This document shows, in pieces, positions 10,401 to 20,936 of a DNA stretch of 64,000 nt. Made by a program: the position numbers and the translations under genes. Where the stretch lies: NCBI RefSeq assembly GCF_029893585.1, contig NZ_JARXYX010000003.1, forward strand, positions 1-64,000, in the 5' to 3' direction. The stretch is from Streptomyces sp. LBL (lineage in GTDB: Bacteria > Actinomycetota > Actinomycetes > Streptomycetales > Streptomycetaceae). Under the pieces are notes generated by a model, which had not been told where the DNA came from, did not search any database, and saw nothing but the letters and a program-made list of their open reading frames with translations. Position 1 is the first letter of the stretch. The number at the start of each line of letters is the position of its first letter.

Positions 10401-13400
10401 GCGCCGGCGGCGGCCGGACTGCGCAAGGAACTCGAGGGGCTGGGGGCGCGGGTACGCACAGTGGCCTGTGACGTCGCCGACCGTGAGCAGGTGCGGGCCC
10501 TGGTGGCGGACATCCCCGAGGAGGCGCCGCTCACCGCGGTGGTGCACACCGCGGGCGTCCTCGACGACGGCGTGATCGGCGCGCTGACTCCCGAGCGGTT
10601 CGACGCGGTGCTCCGCCCCAAGGCGGACGCGGCGGTGTACCTGGACGAGGAGACCCGGGGGCTGGATCTGGCCGCGTTCGTGCTGTTCTCCTCGGCTGCG
10701 GGGGTGCTGGGCAGCGGTGGGCAGGGCAATTACGCGGCGGCCAACGCGTTCCTCGACGGGCTGGCCATTCGGCGCAGGCGAGCGGGCCATGCGGCCCTCT
10801 CGCTGAACTGGGGGTACTGGGCCGAGGCCAGCGGCATGACCGGGCACCTGGGGCAGCGTGAGCTGGCCAGGATGAATCGCATGGGGATGCGGGCGCTGGA
10901 CTCCGATCAGGGCATGCGTCTGCTGGATACCGCGATGGCCTCCTCCCGACCGGTGCTGATGGCGGCGGAGCTGGACACGGCGGCGTTGCGGGGGCAGGCC
11001 CGTGCCGGTGAGCTGCCTGCGATGCTGCGTGGCGTGGTGGGCAAGGTCCGTCGAACGGCGCACACCGCCGATACCGATACCGATGGTGCCTGGGTGGACA
11101 GGCTGGCGAGGCTGGATACCGCTACGCGGCTGTCGACCCTGACCGATCTGGTACGCGCCGAGGCCGCGGTCGTACTCGGTGCTGCCGACAGCAACCAGCC
11201 AGGGGTGTCGCAGGCGTTCAAGGAGGTCGGGTTCGACTCTCTGACGGCGGTGGAGTTGCGCAACCGGCTCACGGCAGCCATCGGGGTCGCGCTGCCCGCG
11301 ACAACGATCTTCGACCACCCCACCCCCGACGCCGTGGCCCGTCACCTCCTCGACCAGCTCTACGGCGGCCCGTTGACGAGGCCGACGGCGAACCTCATGG
11401 AGCGTGCGGCGCAACGCGCGGAGCACCCGGCGTCGGAGGGGCAACGCCGGCTGTGGTTCCTGGAACATCTGAATCCTGGCACCCCCCGGTACAGCGTGGT
11501 GCTGAAACTCCGTACCACTCGCCCGCTGGATCACGCGCTGCTGAGCAGGGCGCTGGAACTGACCACGCGGCGGCATGAGGCGTTGCGCACCGGGTTCGTC
11601 GTCCGGGACGGCGACCTCGTCCAGGTCGTGCGTGAGGACGGCGCGGTTGCGGTGGTGTTCGAGGACCTCTCGGCGCTCGGCGAGGATCAGGCCGAGGTGC
11701 TGGCCGAGCGGATCCGGCGTGAGGAACTGACCCCCCTCGACCTGGGCGGGCAAGCACTGTTGCGGTGCTTGGTACTGGACACGTCGCCGGATGAGCAGCA
11801 TGTGTGCTTCACCATGCACCACGCCATCACCGACGGCTGGTCCTGCGCGGTTTTCCTACGGGACTTCTTTGCCGCCTGTCGTGCGATCGGCGAGGGTACG
11901 GAGTTCGCCGAGGCCGAGGTCGACCGGCACCTGGGTGACTATGCCAGGTGGGAGCAGAACAGCCTGCGGGAAGGCCGTTTCGACGAGGCCCTCGGATTCT
12001 TTCGGTCGGAGCTCGATGGAGTACCCCGCCTCGAACTGCCACGACGAGAGGCGTCCGGCGAAGACACCGAGGGAGACGACGCCGTCTACTTCACGGTGCC
12101 GGCCTCGCTGTGGGGCGAGGTGGAGGCACTGGCAGCACGCCGGTCGATGACGCCGTACACAGTCCTTGTCAGCGCCTACGCGGTGCTGCTCGCCCGCTAT
12201 ACGGACCAGTACGATTTCGCACTCGGCACGGTTTGGGCCAACCGTGAGCTGCCGATCGCCGATTCGGTGGGATTCTTCGCGAATACGTTGCCGTTGCGGT
12301 GCGATATGTCCGGCCTCCCTTCTTTCGACCAGGTTCTGGAATCGATGGCACCGCGTGTCCGAGGTGTACTCCAGCACCAGAGCGTGCCGCTGACTGAGAT
12401 AGCCCCTGCCGGGAGCGGTCGGCGTATCGGCACCGAGAATCCATTCTTCCGCGCCGCGTTCAACTACCTGAGTACAGGATTGCGTCTCGAGCATCACGGC
12501 GAGGACTTGGGGATGCAGTCGATCGCCGCGAGTTCATCCGGAAACGTCCGGGGAGCGGCCAAGTTCGAACTCGGGCTGACACTGCTCGCGGTCGAACCGG
12601 GCTCGGGCGGTGGACTGCAGGGGGAGCTCGAGTTCTCGTCCACCGTGCTGGATCGGGCATCGGCGGAGCGAATGGCCGTAAATTTCCGGACGCTCCTGAC
12701 CTCGATCGTGCGCGAGCCGGGCCGAAGGATCAGTGAGTTCGCGCTGGTTGGTGAGGACGAACTGGCCTGGCTCGAAGAACGAAACGGTGCGGTTGCACCG
12801 GTGGACCCGGCGACGGTTTCCGAATTGTTCGAGGCGCAGGTCGGGCGAAATCCCGGTGCGTCGGCTGTCATGTTCGAAGATGTCGAGCTTTCGTATGCAG
12901 AGCTGGAGACGGCGTCAAATCGATTGGCGAGGGTGCTGATCGAGTCCGGCGTAGGTCCGGAAAAGGTTGTGGCGCTGGTATTGCCGCGATCGAGCGAGAT
13001 GGTGATCGCGGTGCTGGCCGTGTTCAAGGCCGGGGGTGCCTGTCTGCCGATCGACCCGCACTATCCGGCCGACCGGATCGCGTTCATGATGGCCGACGCC
13101 GGCCCCATCGCCGCGGTCACTGTCCACGAATGGGCCGGCACACTGTCCGAGGCCATTCCGACAGTGGTGCTGGATACCGCGGATACGATCGCTCGACTGC
13201 ATGCACAACCCGGCCGTACGGTCACCGATGACGATCGGCTCGGTCCGTTGCACGTGCTCAATCCTGCGTATGTCATCTATACCTCCGGATCCACCGGTGT
13301 ACCCAAGGGGGTGACGGTAGGCCATACCGGTCTGGTGAACCTGATGACAGCCCAGCTCGACAACCTGGCGGTCGGCGAAGGAAGCCGAGTGCTGCAGCTG

Positions 13401-16400
13401 GCTTCCCCGAGCTTCGACATGGCATTCTGGGAATTCTGCACCGCACTCGTTTCAGGGGCGACACTGGTGGTCGTTCCCGATGATCGCCTGCTTGTGGGTG
13501 ACGCACTGTCCGCCTTCATCGTTGAACGCGGAATAACGCATGCCGTTATCACGCCGAGCCTTCTGGAGACGATGACGGCAGAAGACGTGCCCGACCTCGG
13601 GTGTCTTGTCGTCGGAGGCGAAGCGTGTTCGGGTGAGCTCGCGGCGCGCTGGTCGCAGGGCAGGCGAATGGTCAATGCTTACGGTCCGACCGAGACGACG
13701 CTGTATGCCACCATAAGCTCGCCATTGACGGCGGAAGGCGACGTTCCGCCTATCGGTGGGCCGGTGTGGAATACGCGGGTGTATGTGTTGGACGGTGGTT
13801 TGCGTGTGGTGCCGGTGGGTGTGGCGGGTGAGTTGTATGTTTCCGGTGCTGGGTTGGCGCGGGGATATGTGGGGCGGCCGGGTCTGACGGCGTCGCGGTT
13901 CGTGGCTGATCCGTTCGGGGATGCGGGTGAGCGGATGTACCGGACGGGGGATGTGGTGCGGTGGCGGTCGGACGGTCAGCTGGAGTTCGTGGGGCGGTCG
14001 GACGGCCAGGTGAAGATCCGGGGTTTCCGGGTCGAGCTGGGTGAAGTCGAGTCGGCGCTGGCTCGGCATCCCGCGGTGGGGCGGGTTGTGGTGGTTGCCG
14101 GGGAGGGTCCTGCCGGGGATCGGCGGCTGGTTGCTTATGTGGTTCCGGCGTCAGGTGCGGTGGTGGATGCCGGTGTGCTGCGGGAGTTCGTTGGCGGGCG
14201 TCTGCCGGATTACATGGTGCCGGCGGTGGTGATGGTGGTGGACGGGCTGCCGTTGACCCCGAACGGGAAGGTGGATCGGGGCGCGTTGCCGGCGCCTGAT
14301 TTCGGGGTTGCTCCGGGTGGCCGAGGACCGCGTACGCCGGTGGAGGAGGTTTTGTGCGGGGTGTTCGCCGAGGTGTTGGATGTGCCGCGGGTCGGGGCGG
14401 AGGACAGCTTCTTCGAGCTGGGTGGGCATTCGCTGTTGGCGACGCAAGTGGTCTCGCGTATTCGTAAGTTGTTCGGTGTCGAGTTGGGTGTACGAACCCT
14501 GTTCGACGCACCGACGGTGGCCGCCCTGGCACAGGCGATGGGAGCCGGTGCGGCTGAGGCAAGGCCCAAGTTGACGCGAGCGGACCGCCCTGAGGCAATA
14601 CCGTTGTCGTTCGCACAAAGTCGTCTGTGGTTCCTGCATCGGTTCGAAGGACCCAGCGCCACCTACAACATTCCGCTGGCGGTGCGAATGACCGGTGATG
14701 TGGATGTCGTGGCCCTGACGGCTGCCGTGGGTGATGTCCTCGGCAGGCATGAGGCTTTGCGCACGGTGTTCCCCGAGATCGATGGTGTGCCTCGGCAACT
14801 GGTGCTCGACGTCGATCAGGTCCGCCCGGAACTGGTGGTCACCACAGTGGCCGATCACGACCTGGAGGATGTTCTTGCCAGGGCGGCACAGCATGTTTTC
14901 GATCTCGTCGTGGACATCCCCCTTCGAGTCGAACTGTTCCAGGTGCGAAACGACCGGCAGCGGGGTGCAGACGACAGCGGCGAGTACCTCCTGGTGCTGG
15001 TGGTGCACCACATCGCGGGTGACGGCTGGTCCATGGCCCCGCTGTGGCGTGATCTGAGCACCGCGTACACCGCGCGGAGCGCGGGACGTTCCCCTGAATG
15101 GCCGGGGCTGCCGGTGCAGTACGCGGACTACACGCTGTGGCAGCGGGAACTGCTGGGCGACGGCAACGATCCCGACACTGAGATGGCCTCGCAGGTCAGC
15201 TACTGGACCCAGGCACTGGCCGGGTTGCCCGAGCGGATCGAGTTGCCCACAGACCGCCCGTATCCGGCGGTGCCCTCCTACACCGGCGATGTGGTGAGCT
15301 TCGACTGGGACGCGGGACTGCATACCCGGCTGCGGGATGTCGCTCGCGAATGCGGGGCGAGCCTGTTCATGGTGGTGAACGCCGCGTTGGTGGTGCTGCT
15401 GTCCAGGCTCGGTGGTGGTGAGGACATTCCCGTCGGGGTGGTCATCGCCGGCCGGACCGACGAGGCAGTGGAGGATCTGGTCGGATTCTTCGCCAACACA
15501 CTCATCCTGCGCACCGACACCTCCGGTGCCCCGACGCTCCGGGAGCTGATCGAACAGGTCCGCGAGCGCAGCCTGGACGCCTACGCTCATCAGGACGTTC
15601 CCTTCGAACGACTGGTGGAGGCCCTCAACCCGGTCCGGTCGATGGCGCATCAGCCACTCGCGCAGGTGATGCTCGCCTGGCAGAACAACATGTCGGGCGA
15701 ACTGCGTCTGCCCGGACTGGACGTCTCGCTCGAAACCATCCGGACGGCGACCGCGAAATTCGATCTCTCCTTCTACTTCGAGGAACACGACGACGCTCGC
15801 CTGGCTCCGGCCGGGTTGGCGGGAGCGGTGGAGTTCCGGACGGATGTCTTCGACCGGGCAACGGTCGAAGGCGTTGTGGCACAGCTTCGGCGGGTGCTGG
15901 AGGCGGTGGCCGCCGATCCGGATCAGCGGGTGGATGCCGTCGACGTGCTGGACGCCGGCGAGCGCGAGCGACTGCTGGTGAAACAGAACGACACCGCCGT
16001 CGCCCTCGAACCCGTCACGGTTCCGGAGCTGTTCGAGGGCCGGGCGGAGAGGACCCCGGATGCCACGGCGTTGGTGTTCGAGGGTGTCGAGTTGTCCTAC
16101 GCGGAGCTGAACGCGCGGGCGAACAGGCTGGCTCACCTTCTGCTGGCGAGGGGAGTGGGACGGGACGCGGTGGTCGCGCTGGCGATGCCTCGTTCCATCG
16201 AGATGGTGGTCGGCCTGCTGGCCGTGCTCAAGGTCGGTGCCGCGTATCTGCCGATCGACCCGGACTATCCGGCCGATCGGATCGAGTTCATGGTGACCGA
16301 TGCCCGGCCGGCACTGGTGATCACCACGGCTGAGACGGCCCGTGACTTCCCGTGTCGGCAACTGGTGCTGGACGACGAGAAGCAACTCCCCGCATACCCC

Positions 16401-18584
16401 TCGGAAAATCCCGGCGCGGCATTCCGTCCGTCGGTGTCCAGTCCGGCCTACGTCATTTACACCTCAGGATCCACCGGCACGCCCAAGGGGGTCGTCGGTC
16501 TGCACGGCGGACTGACGAACAGGCTGGCGTGGTTCCAGGACTGCTATCCGTGGCTGCCGGGCGAACCGTCCTGCGCGAAGAGTTCGCTCAGTTTCATCGA
16601 CGGTTGCACCGAGTTGCTGGGACCGCTCTGCCACGGAGGTCTCGTCGTACTCGCCGACCGGGCCGCAGCCAAGCAGGTGCCCGATCTGGTCGCGTTGGTG
16701 GAGCGCCACCACATCACACGCCTCACCGTGGTCCCCAGCCAGCTGTCATCGATCCTGGACTACGGCCGACCCGAGCGACTGACCAGCTGCAGGCTGTGGA
16801 TCAGCAGCGGCGAGCCGCTGACCGGAGCGGTGGCAACCCGGTTCGCCGAGGTGTTCCCCGACGCCACCCTGCTCAACCTCTACGGTTCGTCCGAGGCCAG
16901 CGGGGACAGCCTGCACGGCGAGGTCCATGGTTCGGACACTCCGATCGGTGAGCCGGTGTGGAATACGCGGGTGTATGTGTTGGACGGTGGTTTGCGTTTG
17001 GTGCCGGTGGGTGTGGCGGGTGAGTTGTATGTTTCCGGTGCTGGGTTGGCGCGGGGATATGTGGGGCAGCCGGGTCTGACGGCGTCGCGGTTCGTGGCTG
17101 ATCCGTTCGGGGATGCGGGTGAGCGGATGTACCGGACGGGGGATGTGGTGCGGTGGCGGTCGGACGGTCAGCTGGAGTTCGTGGGGCGGTCGGACGGCCA
17201 GGTGAAGATCCGGGGTTTCCGGGTCGAGCTGGGTGAAGTCGAGTCGGCGCTGGCTCGGCATCCCGCGGTGGGGCGGGTTGTGGTGGTTGCCGGGGAGGGT
17301 CCTGCCGGGGATCGGCGGCTGGTTGCCTATGTGGTTCCGGCGTCAGGTGCGGTGGTGGATGCCGGTGTGCTGCGGGAGTTCGTTGGCGGGCGTCTGCCGG
17401 ATTACATGGTGCCGGCGGTGGTGATGGTGGTGGACGGGCTGCCGTTGACCCCGAACGGGAAGGTGGATCGGGGCGCGTTGCCGGCGCCTGATTTCGGGGT
17501 TGCTCCGGGTGGCCGAGGACCGCGTACGCCGGTGGAGGAGGTTTTGTGCGGGGTGTTCGCCGAGGTGTTGGATGTGCCGCGGGTCGGGGCGGAGGACAGC
17601 TTCTTCGAGCTGGGTGGGCATTCGCTGTTGGCGACGCAAGTGGTCTCGCGTATTCGTAAGTTGTTCGGTGTCGAGTTGGGTGTACGAACCCTGTTCGACG
17701 CACCGACGGTGGCCGCCCTGGCACAGGCGATGGAAGGCGACTCCTCGGGACGTGGGCTTGAGGTCCTCCTGCCGCTGCGCTCCACGGGCAGCGCGTCTCC
17801 CGTGTTCTGCGTTCACCCCGGCGGTGGAGTCGGTTGGCCCTACGCCGGACTTCTGCGGTACATCGATCGCGAGCGCCCCGTCTACGGACTCCAGGCACGA
17901 GCACTGACCCGATCGGAACAATCTCCGCCGACAGTGGAGGAGATGGCCGCGGACTACGTTCGGCAGATCCGTACCATCCAGCCGGCCGGACCCTATTACT
18001 TGCTGGGATGGTCCTTCGGCGGCGTGGTCGCCCACGCCATGGCCGTCCAGTTGCAGGCCGACGGGCAGGAGGTGGCCATGCTGGCCATGCTCGACTCGAC
18101 ACCGCCCGATCACACGGCGTCCAGCGACGAACATTCCCGACCGAGTGAACAGCAGCTACTCCGTCTGCTCTTCGATCAGCTTTCCTACGGTCACGGTGTT
18201 CTCCCGCCAGGACAGCCGGAGTTCGCCGATGTGGACGACGTCGTGGACGCCCTGCGAGTCGCCGGTGCGCCGGTGGATGCCCTGGTGGACCCGCACACGC
18301 TGCGTGCGATCATGCTGGGCTTCACTCAACATGCCCAATTGCACGGGGCCCACGAGCCTCGCCGTTTTCACGGCGATCTGATCCTGTTCACGGCCGCGTT
18401 GGAAGAAGACGGCGGAATCAAGACCGTGAACCTTGCCGAGAAATGGCGGCCCCACATCGATGGCGGGATCAGCGTTCATGATGTCGATGCGAGCCACAAT
18501 CGCATGCTGCGACCCGATGCCCTGGAGCAGATCGGCCCGGTATTGTCGGGCGTCCTCGCGCGGCTCGCTCATGGCCACCGATGA
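4470..18584 (+). CDS. Hybrid PKS-NRPS megasynthase (4704 aa): AT-ACP / KS-AT-DH-KR-ACP / C-A-PCP / C-A-PCP / TE
   Basis: A complete assembly line in one polypeptide. Loading AT ~95-370 (GHSQG near 188) has Gly where the extender AT has the conserved Arg (TAGAT versus ALRAR), as in loading ATs for monocarboxylic starters. ACP ~458-530 (GLDSAKL). KS ~550-967 (DTACSSS, HGTGT, NIGHT). AT ~1085-1380 carries VDYASHS, predicting methylmalonyl-CoA. DH ~1450-1730 has altered motifs ([20 protein letters not shown]). KR ~1940-2165 has GTGVLG, S-Y-N residues and LDD (B type). ACP ~2217-2297. C ~2320-2765 (HHAITDG). A1 ~2785-3287, code by alignment D-M-W-V-V-G-A-L-Y-K (bulky hydrophobic, uncertain). PCP ~3288-3359. 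C ~3378-3827 (HHIAGDG). A2 ~3848-4350, code I-D-T-T-I-S-L-G-D-K, like beta-amino-acid domains. PCP ~4351-4422. TE ~4430-4704 (GWSFGG; His in DASHN). Product not recognised. Confidence 0.95.
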   Translation: MDTANSIPWVLSGRSETALRQQAAQLAGYVEARPDLSISDVAFSLATTRATFPHRGVVLGAGRQELLEGLHALSEGRSAVGLVTGKAAPGDGPGARGVVFVFPGHGTQWAGMAVELLETSTVFADSMAACGAALEPFFDWPLLDVVRGDAAATLLERTDVISPVVWAVTVSLAAVWRSYGVEPAAVVGHSQGEVAAACVAGALSLDDGARIVTAGATAIVEGLSGIGGVVAVGLPVEVVRERLSRWEGRLSIAAVNGPALTAVSGSEDALSELMAEWAGDAFLAPVKSDFPAHSTFVERIEGRTKSFLTSIQPQASRVPFYSTVTGHRLDTETCDPHYWYSNMRETVNFYGAVSELLADGFDAFVEASPHPILIGNVQEAAQAAGASAAAVGSLRRGEGSADRLLVSVAQLYAAGVEVDWTAFFDGATRVELPVSETDSDQGRHPHVQQNPSGTQRDVDLEKLVRDECAAVLGVDELDDVQLDRTFLEIGLDSAKLVELVVRLNSATGLMLTSSTLFDYPGPARLADFLLSEMSGTTGTADARPTPIGAAEDEPIAIIGIACRFPGGVDSPEGLWDLVREGTDAISTMPTDRGWSAEVLSTGRGGGFMEEAAEFDAGFFGISPREALAMDPQQRLVLEAAWEAVEDAGIVPSSLSGSHTGVFLGAIPQDYGPRAHEAPGDSEGYTLTGTTPSVLSGRVSYVLGLQGPALTVDTACSSSLVALHLACRAVRSGECSMALTGGVTVMATPGVFVELGKRQGLSADGRCRSFAEAASGTGWAEGVGVLLVERLSDARRLGHEVLAVVRGTAVNQDGASNGLTAPNGLAQQRVIRQALANAGLSASEVDVVEAHGTGTSLGDPIEAQALLATYGRARAADSPLWLGSLKSNIGHTQAAAGVGGVIKMVLAMRHGLLPKTLHVDQPSTKINWSDGTVRLLTEPREWPDSGHPRRAGVSSFGISGTNAHVVLEQVPAVERDTTAGDTDPDPRHRADGGSSLPVVVSGPTAAALAGQAGRLASFLEPGTAAAGPDLGEVARSLMSSRTLWEHRALIVADDTAGAVEGLRALAAGQPAPGVVTGVAGSGPVGRTVFVFPGQGTQWAGMGQRLCETEPVFAARMAECEHALAPYVDWSLSEVVGQVEGAPTLDRVDVVQPVTFAVMVSLAALWQSCGVRPDAVIGHSQGEIAAACVAGALSLPDAARVVALRARTIASELAGHGGMLSVPLPEEQVREDGRIRADGTVEVAALNGPASVVLAGDPDSLAEIQTEYQARGVRARMIPVDYASHSAQVEAIEDQLAGILDGVASELPAVPWYSTVDGGWIAHRVDSRYWYRNLRHMVGFAPAARDLAEQGFRVFVEISAHPVLTAGLQDTLEDMGVTGLVCGTLRRDHGDSSRFAHSLAELFVQGVEVDWTRLLPTGASRRAALPTYAFQRQKYWVHPEVRADVSGAGLERVEHSLLGAVVEDPESGGAVLTGRVSLGAHPWLADHVVAGVVLLSGAALVEWAITAGDRVGLTAVEELVIETPLRLPETGSVRIQVRVGELDRAGRRSIGIHSRSDGAQGIWTRHASGFLAAEIGSAAVGDATDVWPPSGASPVSVEGFYDTLAGWGHEYGPVFRGLSAAWVRGAEWFAEVELPAQTETAGFAFHPALLEAALHAGWLGAGPGAGVPSGDDGDTGAVVLPLTWNRVVVHAVGARRVRVRLVPGADGTSVELTDPIGMPVLSVGSALSGPVPVRRLEDTGEGRGDHHEGALFGIDWLGLPAGGGTGQPSVVPVSDVGDLSEAAQTGGDAQWVLLCVDSGLADVGDPQRARSAIKVTLAVLQAFLSDSVWASSRLVVVTRGGVAVGDRDEDIPVDPVASAVWGLVRTAQAENPDRILLADLDVPVRAGSDRTRASVVEAVSGVLGQVAVAEESQFALRRGVVWVPRLVRSGQSGPTRPLDTAGTVLITGGTGVLGAVVARHLVAAHGVRSVVLASRRGEHAPAAAGLRKELEGLGARVRTVACDVADREQVRALVADIPEEAPLTAVVHTAGVLDDGVIGALTPERFDAVLRPKADAAVYLDEETRGLDLAAFVLFSSAAGVLGSGGQGNYAAANAFLDGLAIRRRRAGHAALSLNWGYWAEASGMTGHLGQRELARMNRMGMRALDSDQGMRLLDTAMASSRPVLMAAELDTAALRGQARAGELPAMLRGVVGKVRRTAHTADTDTDGAWVDRLARLDTATRLSTLTDLVRAEAAVVLGAADSNQPGVSQAFKEVGFDSLTAVELRNRLTAAIGVALPATTIFDHPTPDAVARHLLDQLYGGPLTRPTANLMERAAQRAEHPASEGQRRLWFLEHLNPGTPRYSVVLKLRTTRPLDHALLSRALELTTRRHEALRTGFVVRDGDLVQVVREDGAVAVVFEDLSALGEDQAEVLAERIRREELTPLDLGGQALLRCLVLDTSPDEQHVCFTMHHAITDGWSCAVFLRDFFAACRAIGEGTEFAEAEVDRHLGDYARWEQNSLREGRFDEALGFFRSELDGVPRLELPRREASGEDTEGDDAVYFTVPASLWGEVEALAARRSMTPYTVLVSAYAVLLARYTDQYDFALGTVWANRELPIADSVGFFANTLPLRCDMSGLPSFDQVLESMAPRVRGVLQHQSVPLTEIAPAGSGRRIGTENPFFRAAFNYLSTGLRLEHHGEDLGMQSIAASSSGNVRGAAKFELGLTLLAVEPGSGGGLQGELEFSSTVLDRASAERMAVNFRTLLTSIVREPGRRISEFALVGEDELAWLEERNGAVAPVDPATVSELFEAQVGRNPGASAVMFEDVELSYAELETASNRLARVLIESGVGPEKVVALVLPRSSEMVIAVLAVFKAGGACLPIDPHYPADRIAFMMADAGPIAAVTVHEWAGTLSEAIPTVVLDTADTIARLHAQPGRTVTDDDRLGPLHVLNPAYVIYTSGSTGVPKGVTVGHTGLVNLMTAQLDNLAVGEGSRVLQLASPSFDMAFWEFCTALVSGATLVVVPDDRLLVGDALSAFIVERGITHAVITPSLLETMTAEDVPDLGCLVVGGEACSGELAARWSQGRRMVNAYGPTETTLYATISSPLTAEGDVPPIGGPVWNTRVYVLDGGLRVVPVGVAGELYVSGAGLARGYVGRPGLTASRFVADPFGDAGERMYRTGDVVRWRSDGQLEFVGRSDGQVKIRGFRVELGEVESALARHPAVGRVVVVAGEGPAGDRRLVAYVVPASGAVVDAGVLREFVGGRLPDYMVPAVVMVVDGLPLTPNGKVDRGALPAPDFGVAPGGRGPRTPVEEVLCGVFAEVLDVPRVGAEDSFFELGGHSLLATQVVSRIRKLFGVELGVRTLFDAPTVAALAQAMGAGAAEARPKLTRADRPEAIPLSFAQSRLWFLHRFEGPSATYNIPLAVRMTGDVDVVALTAAVGDVLGRHEALRTVFPEIDGVPRQLVLDVDQVRPELVVTTVADHDLEDVLARAAQHVFDLVVDIPLRVELFQVRNDRQRGADDSGEYLLVLVVHHIAGDGWSMAPLWRDLSTAYTARSAGRSPEWPGLPVQYADYTLWQRELLGDGNDPDTEMASQVSYWTQALAGLPERIELPTDRPYPAVPSYTGDVVSFDWDAGLHTRLRDVARECGASLFMVVNAALVVLLSRLGGGEDIPVGVVIAGRTDEAVEDLVGFFANTLILRTDTSGAPTLRELIEQVRERSLDAYAHQDVPFERLVEALNPVRSMAHQPLAQVMLAWQNNMSGELRLPGLDVSLETIRTATAKFDLSFYFEEHDDARLAPAGLAGAVEFRTDVFDRATVEGVVAQLRRVLEAVAADPDQRVDAVDVLDAGERERLLVKQNDTAVALEPVTVPELFEGRAERTPDATALVFEGVELSYAELNARANRLAHLLLARGVGRDAVVALAMPRSIEMVVGLLAVLKVGAAYLPIDPDYPADRIEFMVTDARPALVITTAETARDFPCRQLVLDDEKQLPAYPSENPGAAFRPSVSSPAYVIYTSGSTGTPKGVVGLHGGLTNRLAWFQDCYPWLPGEPSCAKSSLSFIDGCTELLGPLCHGGLVVLADRAAAKQVPDLVALVERHHITRLTVVPSQLSSILDYGRPERLTSCRLWISSGEPLTGAVATRFAEVFPDATLLNLYGSSEASGDSLHGEVHGSDTPIGEPVWNTRVYVLDGGLRLVPVGVAGELYVSGAGLARGYVGQPGLTASRFVADPFGDAGERMYRTGDVVRWRSDGQLEFVGRSDGQVKIRGFRVELGEVESALARHPAVGRVVVVAGEGPAGDRRLVAYVVPASGAVVDAGVLREFVGGRLPDYMVPAVVMVVDGLPLTPNGKVDRGALPAPDFGVAPGGRGPRTPVEEVLCGVFAEVLDVPRVGAEDSFFELGGHSLLATQVVSRIRKLFGVELGVRTLFDAPTVAALAQAMEGDSSGRGLEVLLPLRSTGSASPVFCVHPGGGVGWPYAGLLRYIDRERPVYGLQARALTRSEQSPPTVEEMAADYVRQIRTIQPAGPYYLLGWSFGGVVAHAMAVQLQADGQEVAMLAMLDSTPPDHTASSDEHSRPSEQQLLRLLFDQLSYGHGVLPPGQPEFADVDDVVDALRVAGAPVDALVDPHTLRAIMLGFTQHAQLHGAHEPRRFHGDLILFTAALEEDGGIKTVNLAEKWRPHIDGGISVHDVDASHNRMLRPDALEQIGPVLSGVLARLAHGHR
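13761..14541 (+). repeat. 781-bp direct repeat, copy 1 (A1 C-terminal part and PCP1)
   Basis: Covers the last ~185 residues of adenylation domain 1, from [13 protein letters not shown], through all of the following carrier domain to TVAALAQAM. Copy 2 is 3192 bp downstream in the same frame. By eye only three bases differ (giving Val/Leu, Arg/Gln and one silent change). The specificity-determining part of A1 lies upstream of the repeat and is unlike that of A2. Confidence 0.93.
16953..17733 (+). repeat. 781-bp direct repeat, copy 2 (A2 C-terminal part and PCP2)
   Basis: Near-identical to 13761-14541. The identity starts abruptly after the A5 motif of each A domain and ends at the end of the carrier domain, as expected for a recent segmental duplication or gene conversion between modules. 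Confidence 0.93.
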
Positions 18585-18611
18585 TTCTTCTCTCCCACGA
18601 AGGGCAATGCG

Positions 18612-18890
18612 ATGACCAATCCTTTCGAAGACGAGCGCGGAGGCTTTCTCGTGCTGAAAAACGAGGAAGGCCAGCACTCGTTGTGGCCGGACTTTGCCCA
18701 GGTGCCTCAGGGCTGGCGCATTGTGCACCCCTCCGACACGCGTGAGCGATGCGTGGCCTACATCGAAGAGAACTGGATCGACATGCGGCCGGCCACAGTG
18801 CTGAGCCTGTCCGGTCGCGACCGGATCTCGGCGCCGGACGATGCGGGCCGTGAGTCGCTTCAGCGTCTCGGAAACTCTGTGTGTGCCTGA
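18612..18890 (+). CDS. MbtH-like protein (92 aa)
   Basis: MbtH-like proteins bind and stabilise NRPS adenylation domains. The family signature is complete: NPFEDERGGFLVLKNEEGQHSLWP near the start (in sequence: NPFEDE, FLVLKNEEGQHSLWP), VPQGWRIVH, and the end of the core CVAYIEENWIDMRP. There is an extra ~25-residue tail after the core. The gene begins 27 bp after the megasynthase stop with GAAGGG upstream, so it is very likely co-transcribed with it. It is the only MbtH gene here and could serve all three adenylation domains in the locus. Confidence 0.95.
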   Translation: MTNPFEDERGGFLVLKNEEGQHSLWPDFAQVPQGWRIVHPSDTRERCVAYIEENWIDMRPATVLSLSGRDRISAPDDAGRESLQRLGNSVCA

Positions 18891-18906
18891 GGGTTTCAGG
18901 CTTTTC
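18885..18906. terminator. Hairpin with T-tract after the MbtH gene
   Basis: GCCTGA and TCAGGC form a 6-bp stem around GGGTT, followed by TTTTC. It overlaps the MbtH stop codon and lies at the convergence point of the two biosynthetic operons, where it would end plus-strand transcription. Confidence 0.5.
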
Positions 18907-19107
18907 GGGCGGCGCGTCTCCGTGTGCTGTCACGGTGGAGTCCGAACCTCGCGGTGAGGTGGTGGACTTCGGTGACGTGCACGTGGAACTCCTGGGCGAG
19001 GGCACGCGCGCCCTGGCCGGTGCCGGAGTCGAGGTGCACCGGCCGAAGGAACTGGCCCGCAGGCCGCCCGCCCTCGCAGTGGGGACGGGCTGCGCCTTCG
19101 GTCAGGT

Positions 19108-19263
19108 TCAGCCGAGCACCGCCGGCCCGAGCAGCATGCCGAACGCGATCTCGCCGACGACGCCGGGCTGCCCGATCCGGCGGGCGAGCCGGCGTCCCAG
19201 GAATCCGACGACCAGGAAGGGGCCGAGTGCGGCGGTCGCTTCCGCGCCCAGGGGGAACGTCAC
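19108..19263 (-). pseudogene. Truncated cation/proton antiporter (first ~50 residues only)
   Basis: A GTG at 19263 (GGAGGG upstream, start overlapping the previous stop as GTGA) begins a 51-codon frame. It contains LGPFLVVGFLGRRLARRIGQ and VVGEIAFGMLLGPAVLG and then a stop at 19108. This is the first transmembrane helix and the typical IGQP-VVGEI-LLGP signature of CPA2-type antiporters, which normally run to 400 residues or more with about 12 helices. What follows shows no continuation. It is either a gene cut by a deletion at the cluster edge or a coincidentally stable peptide. Confidence 0.55.
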
Positions 19264-20078
19264 CGGCCCGACCCTCCACCGCCCGCCGACCCGCCCGCCG
19301 TGCTGTCCGCTGTCAGGAAGCCGACGGCACGGCGGACCATGGCGTCGTCGCGCAGCACCTTGGTGTGGCCCTGGTCCCGCACCCGCATCAGCTCGGCCGT
19401 CCCCCAGGCCGCCACCAGCGCCTCACTGTCGGTGATCGGCGACTCCGGGTCGTTCTCGTCGTGAACGACGAGCAACCGACTGGTGAAGTCCCGTGCCACG
19501 ACAGCCGGTTCGATGGCGGAGAAGGAGATGCCGAGCCATTCCTCCGCACGCGCGCGGACCAGCCCGATGGCCTCCGCCGATACCTGCATCACCTCGCCGG
19601 AGCGGCGCCAGAGGCTGGTGTAGTTGCTGCAGGGGTTGACGAACACGGCCCGCTCCAGCGTGACCCCGCGCGACATGGCGTAGGTCGTGGCCGCGGCGCC
19701 CAGCGAGTGGGCGACGACGCCGTGGAAGGGGCCGAACCGCTCGTCGGCCGCCTCGACCGCCTTGGCGAAGTGGATGACGGAGGACTCCTCTCCCTCCGAC
19801 TCGCCGTGGCCGGGAAGATCCACGACGACCACCGCGCAGCCCGCCCGGGCGAGCGCGTCCGCCAGGACGGTCAGGTGCCCGGCGTTGCCGGCCCAGCCGT
19901 GGACCAGCAGGATCCGCCGCTCGCCCTCGCCCCAGAGGTAGTGGACCACCTTGCCGCCGTCGACGACCTCGACCTCCTTGGCAGCCTGCTCCAGGATCGG
20001 CCGGGTCGCGTTCGGAGGCTGCGTCCGCATCGGTGTGAAGGCCAGCCGACGCAGCGTTTCCGTGGTGTCGGTGTCCAA
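19260..20078 (-). CDS. Alpha/beta hydrolase (272 aa), second of a tandem pair
   Basis: An alpha/beta-hydrolase fold enzyme: oxyanion region LLVHGWAGNAGHL, nucleophile elbow VVAHSLGAAA, acid region VVHDENDPES and catalytic His in DQGHTKVL. The best start is the TTG at 20078 with AAGGGG seven bases upstream; an ATG 16 codons later is the alternative. It follows the preceding hydrolase by 11 bp in the same operon. Its substrate cannot be told from sequence. Plausible roles are hydrolysis of a pathway ester or amide (for example a formyl group) or editing. The C-terminus is a Gly/Ser-rich tail. Confidence 0.8.
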   Translation of the reverse strand: MDTDTTETLRRLAFTPMRTQPPNATRPILEQAAKEVEVVDGGKVVHYLWGEGERRILLVHGWAGNAGHLTVLADALARAGCAVVVVDLPGHGESEGEESSVIHFAKAVEAADERFGPFHGVVAHSLGAAATTYAMSRGVTLERAVFVNPCSNYTSLWRRSGEVMQVSAEAIGLVRARAEEWLGISFSAIEPAVVARDFTSRLLVVHDENDPESPITDSEALVAAWGTAELMRVRDQGHTKVLRDDAMVRRAVGFLTADSTAGGSAGGGGSGR

Positions 20079-20089
20079 TTGATCGCCCC

Positions 20090-20881
20090 TTACGTTGTTT
20101 CTTCCACGCTCCGCAGGTGCGCGGAGATGATTTTCCGGACCTCGGGTGATTCCACGATGTCGAAGTGGCCGGCTCCCTCGACGAGTTCCACGGTGGAGTT
20201 CCGCCAGCTCGCGTGCAGTTCCCCGGCGTGCGCCGGCGGCACGTAGTCGTCGGCCGTGCCGTGGATGACCAGCCCGGGCACGTCGATCGCCCGGGCTGCC
20301 TCCAGCGCCGAGTACTCGTCCCACACCGTCCCGCCGAACCTTCTCTCGATCTCCCCGACCAGCCCCCGAACCCGGTCGCCGTCGAGGTCGTTCATCTCGG
20401 CGAACCTCTCGACCAGGAACATCTTGGAAGGCGGGGAGGAGATCGAGACCACGGTCCGGGCGGCCACCCCGGCGTGCCACGCGGTGAGGGCCCACAGGCC
20501 GCCCATGGAGTGGCAGACCACCGCGTGGAGTCCGGTGAGCTTGTCGTACAGGGCGCGCAACAGGGCGCGTATCTCGGTGGGATCGCCCGTGGTGCCCAGT
20601 GCCTCCCCGTGCGGCGGCACGTCGAACAGCACCACCCGGTAGCCCTGCGCGAGGAGCTCTTCGGCGATGGCCACCATGCTGCCCAGATTGGTGTTCAGGC
20701 CGTGGACGAGGAGGACGGTCGGGCCGCTGCCGCTCTGGAAGTACTTGTAGAAGCGGCCGTTCACCTTGACGGTGTGCGAACGGCACCGATTGAGGAACGC
20801 CCTCGCGAACGGATCGTGCGGCAGCCTCACGACCGTGTAGAAGCGCTCCACGAGGTCGTCCACGGATTCGGTTCGGCTCAC
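20090..20881 (-). CDS. Alpha/beta hydrolase (263 aa), first of a tandem pair
   Basis: Starts at the GTG at 20881 with GAGGAA upstream. Motifs are LLVHGLNTNLG (oxyanion hole), VVCHSMGGLWA (nucleophile Ser), HGTADDYVPP (acid) and GAGHFDIVE (catalytic His), a complete triad. It resembles esterases and lipases rather than type II thioesterases, since it lacks the usual TEII GHSMGA context. It lies 55 bp downstream of the 447-residue gene and immediately upstream of a second hydrolase of the same superfamily, so the two may be an old duplication or act in sequence on the megasynthase product. Confidence 0.85.
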   Translation of the reverse strand: MSRTESVDDLVERFYTVVRLPHDPFARAFLNRCRSHTVKVNGRFYKYFQSGSGPTVLLVHGLNTNLGSMVAIAEELLAQGYRVVLFDVPPHGEALGTTGDPTEIRALLRALYDKLTGLHAVVCHSMGGLWALTAWHAGVAARTVVSISSPPSKMFLVERFAEMNDLDGDRVRGLVGEIERRFGGTVWDEYSALEAARAIDVPGLVIHGTADDYVPPAHAGELHASWRNSTVELVEGAGHFDIVESPEVRKIISAHLRSVEETT

Positions 20882-20936
20882 AGCGCATTCCTCGATCGGT
20901 GTCGGTGGCTCACTTCGACCCTGTCCTCCCCGGACC

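Noticed and set aside
18896-19107. Minus-strand frame ending EFHVHVTEVHHLTARFGLHR
   Set aside because: It could be the tail of a lost gene beyond the antiporter remnant, but there is no start and no recognisable domain.
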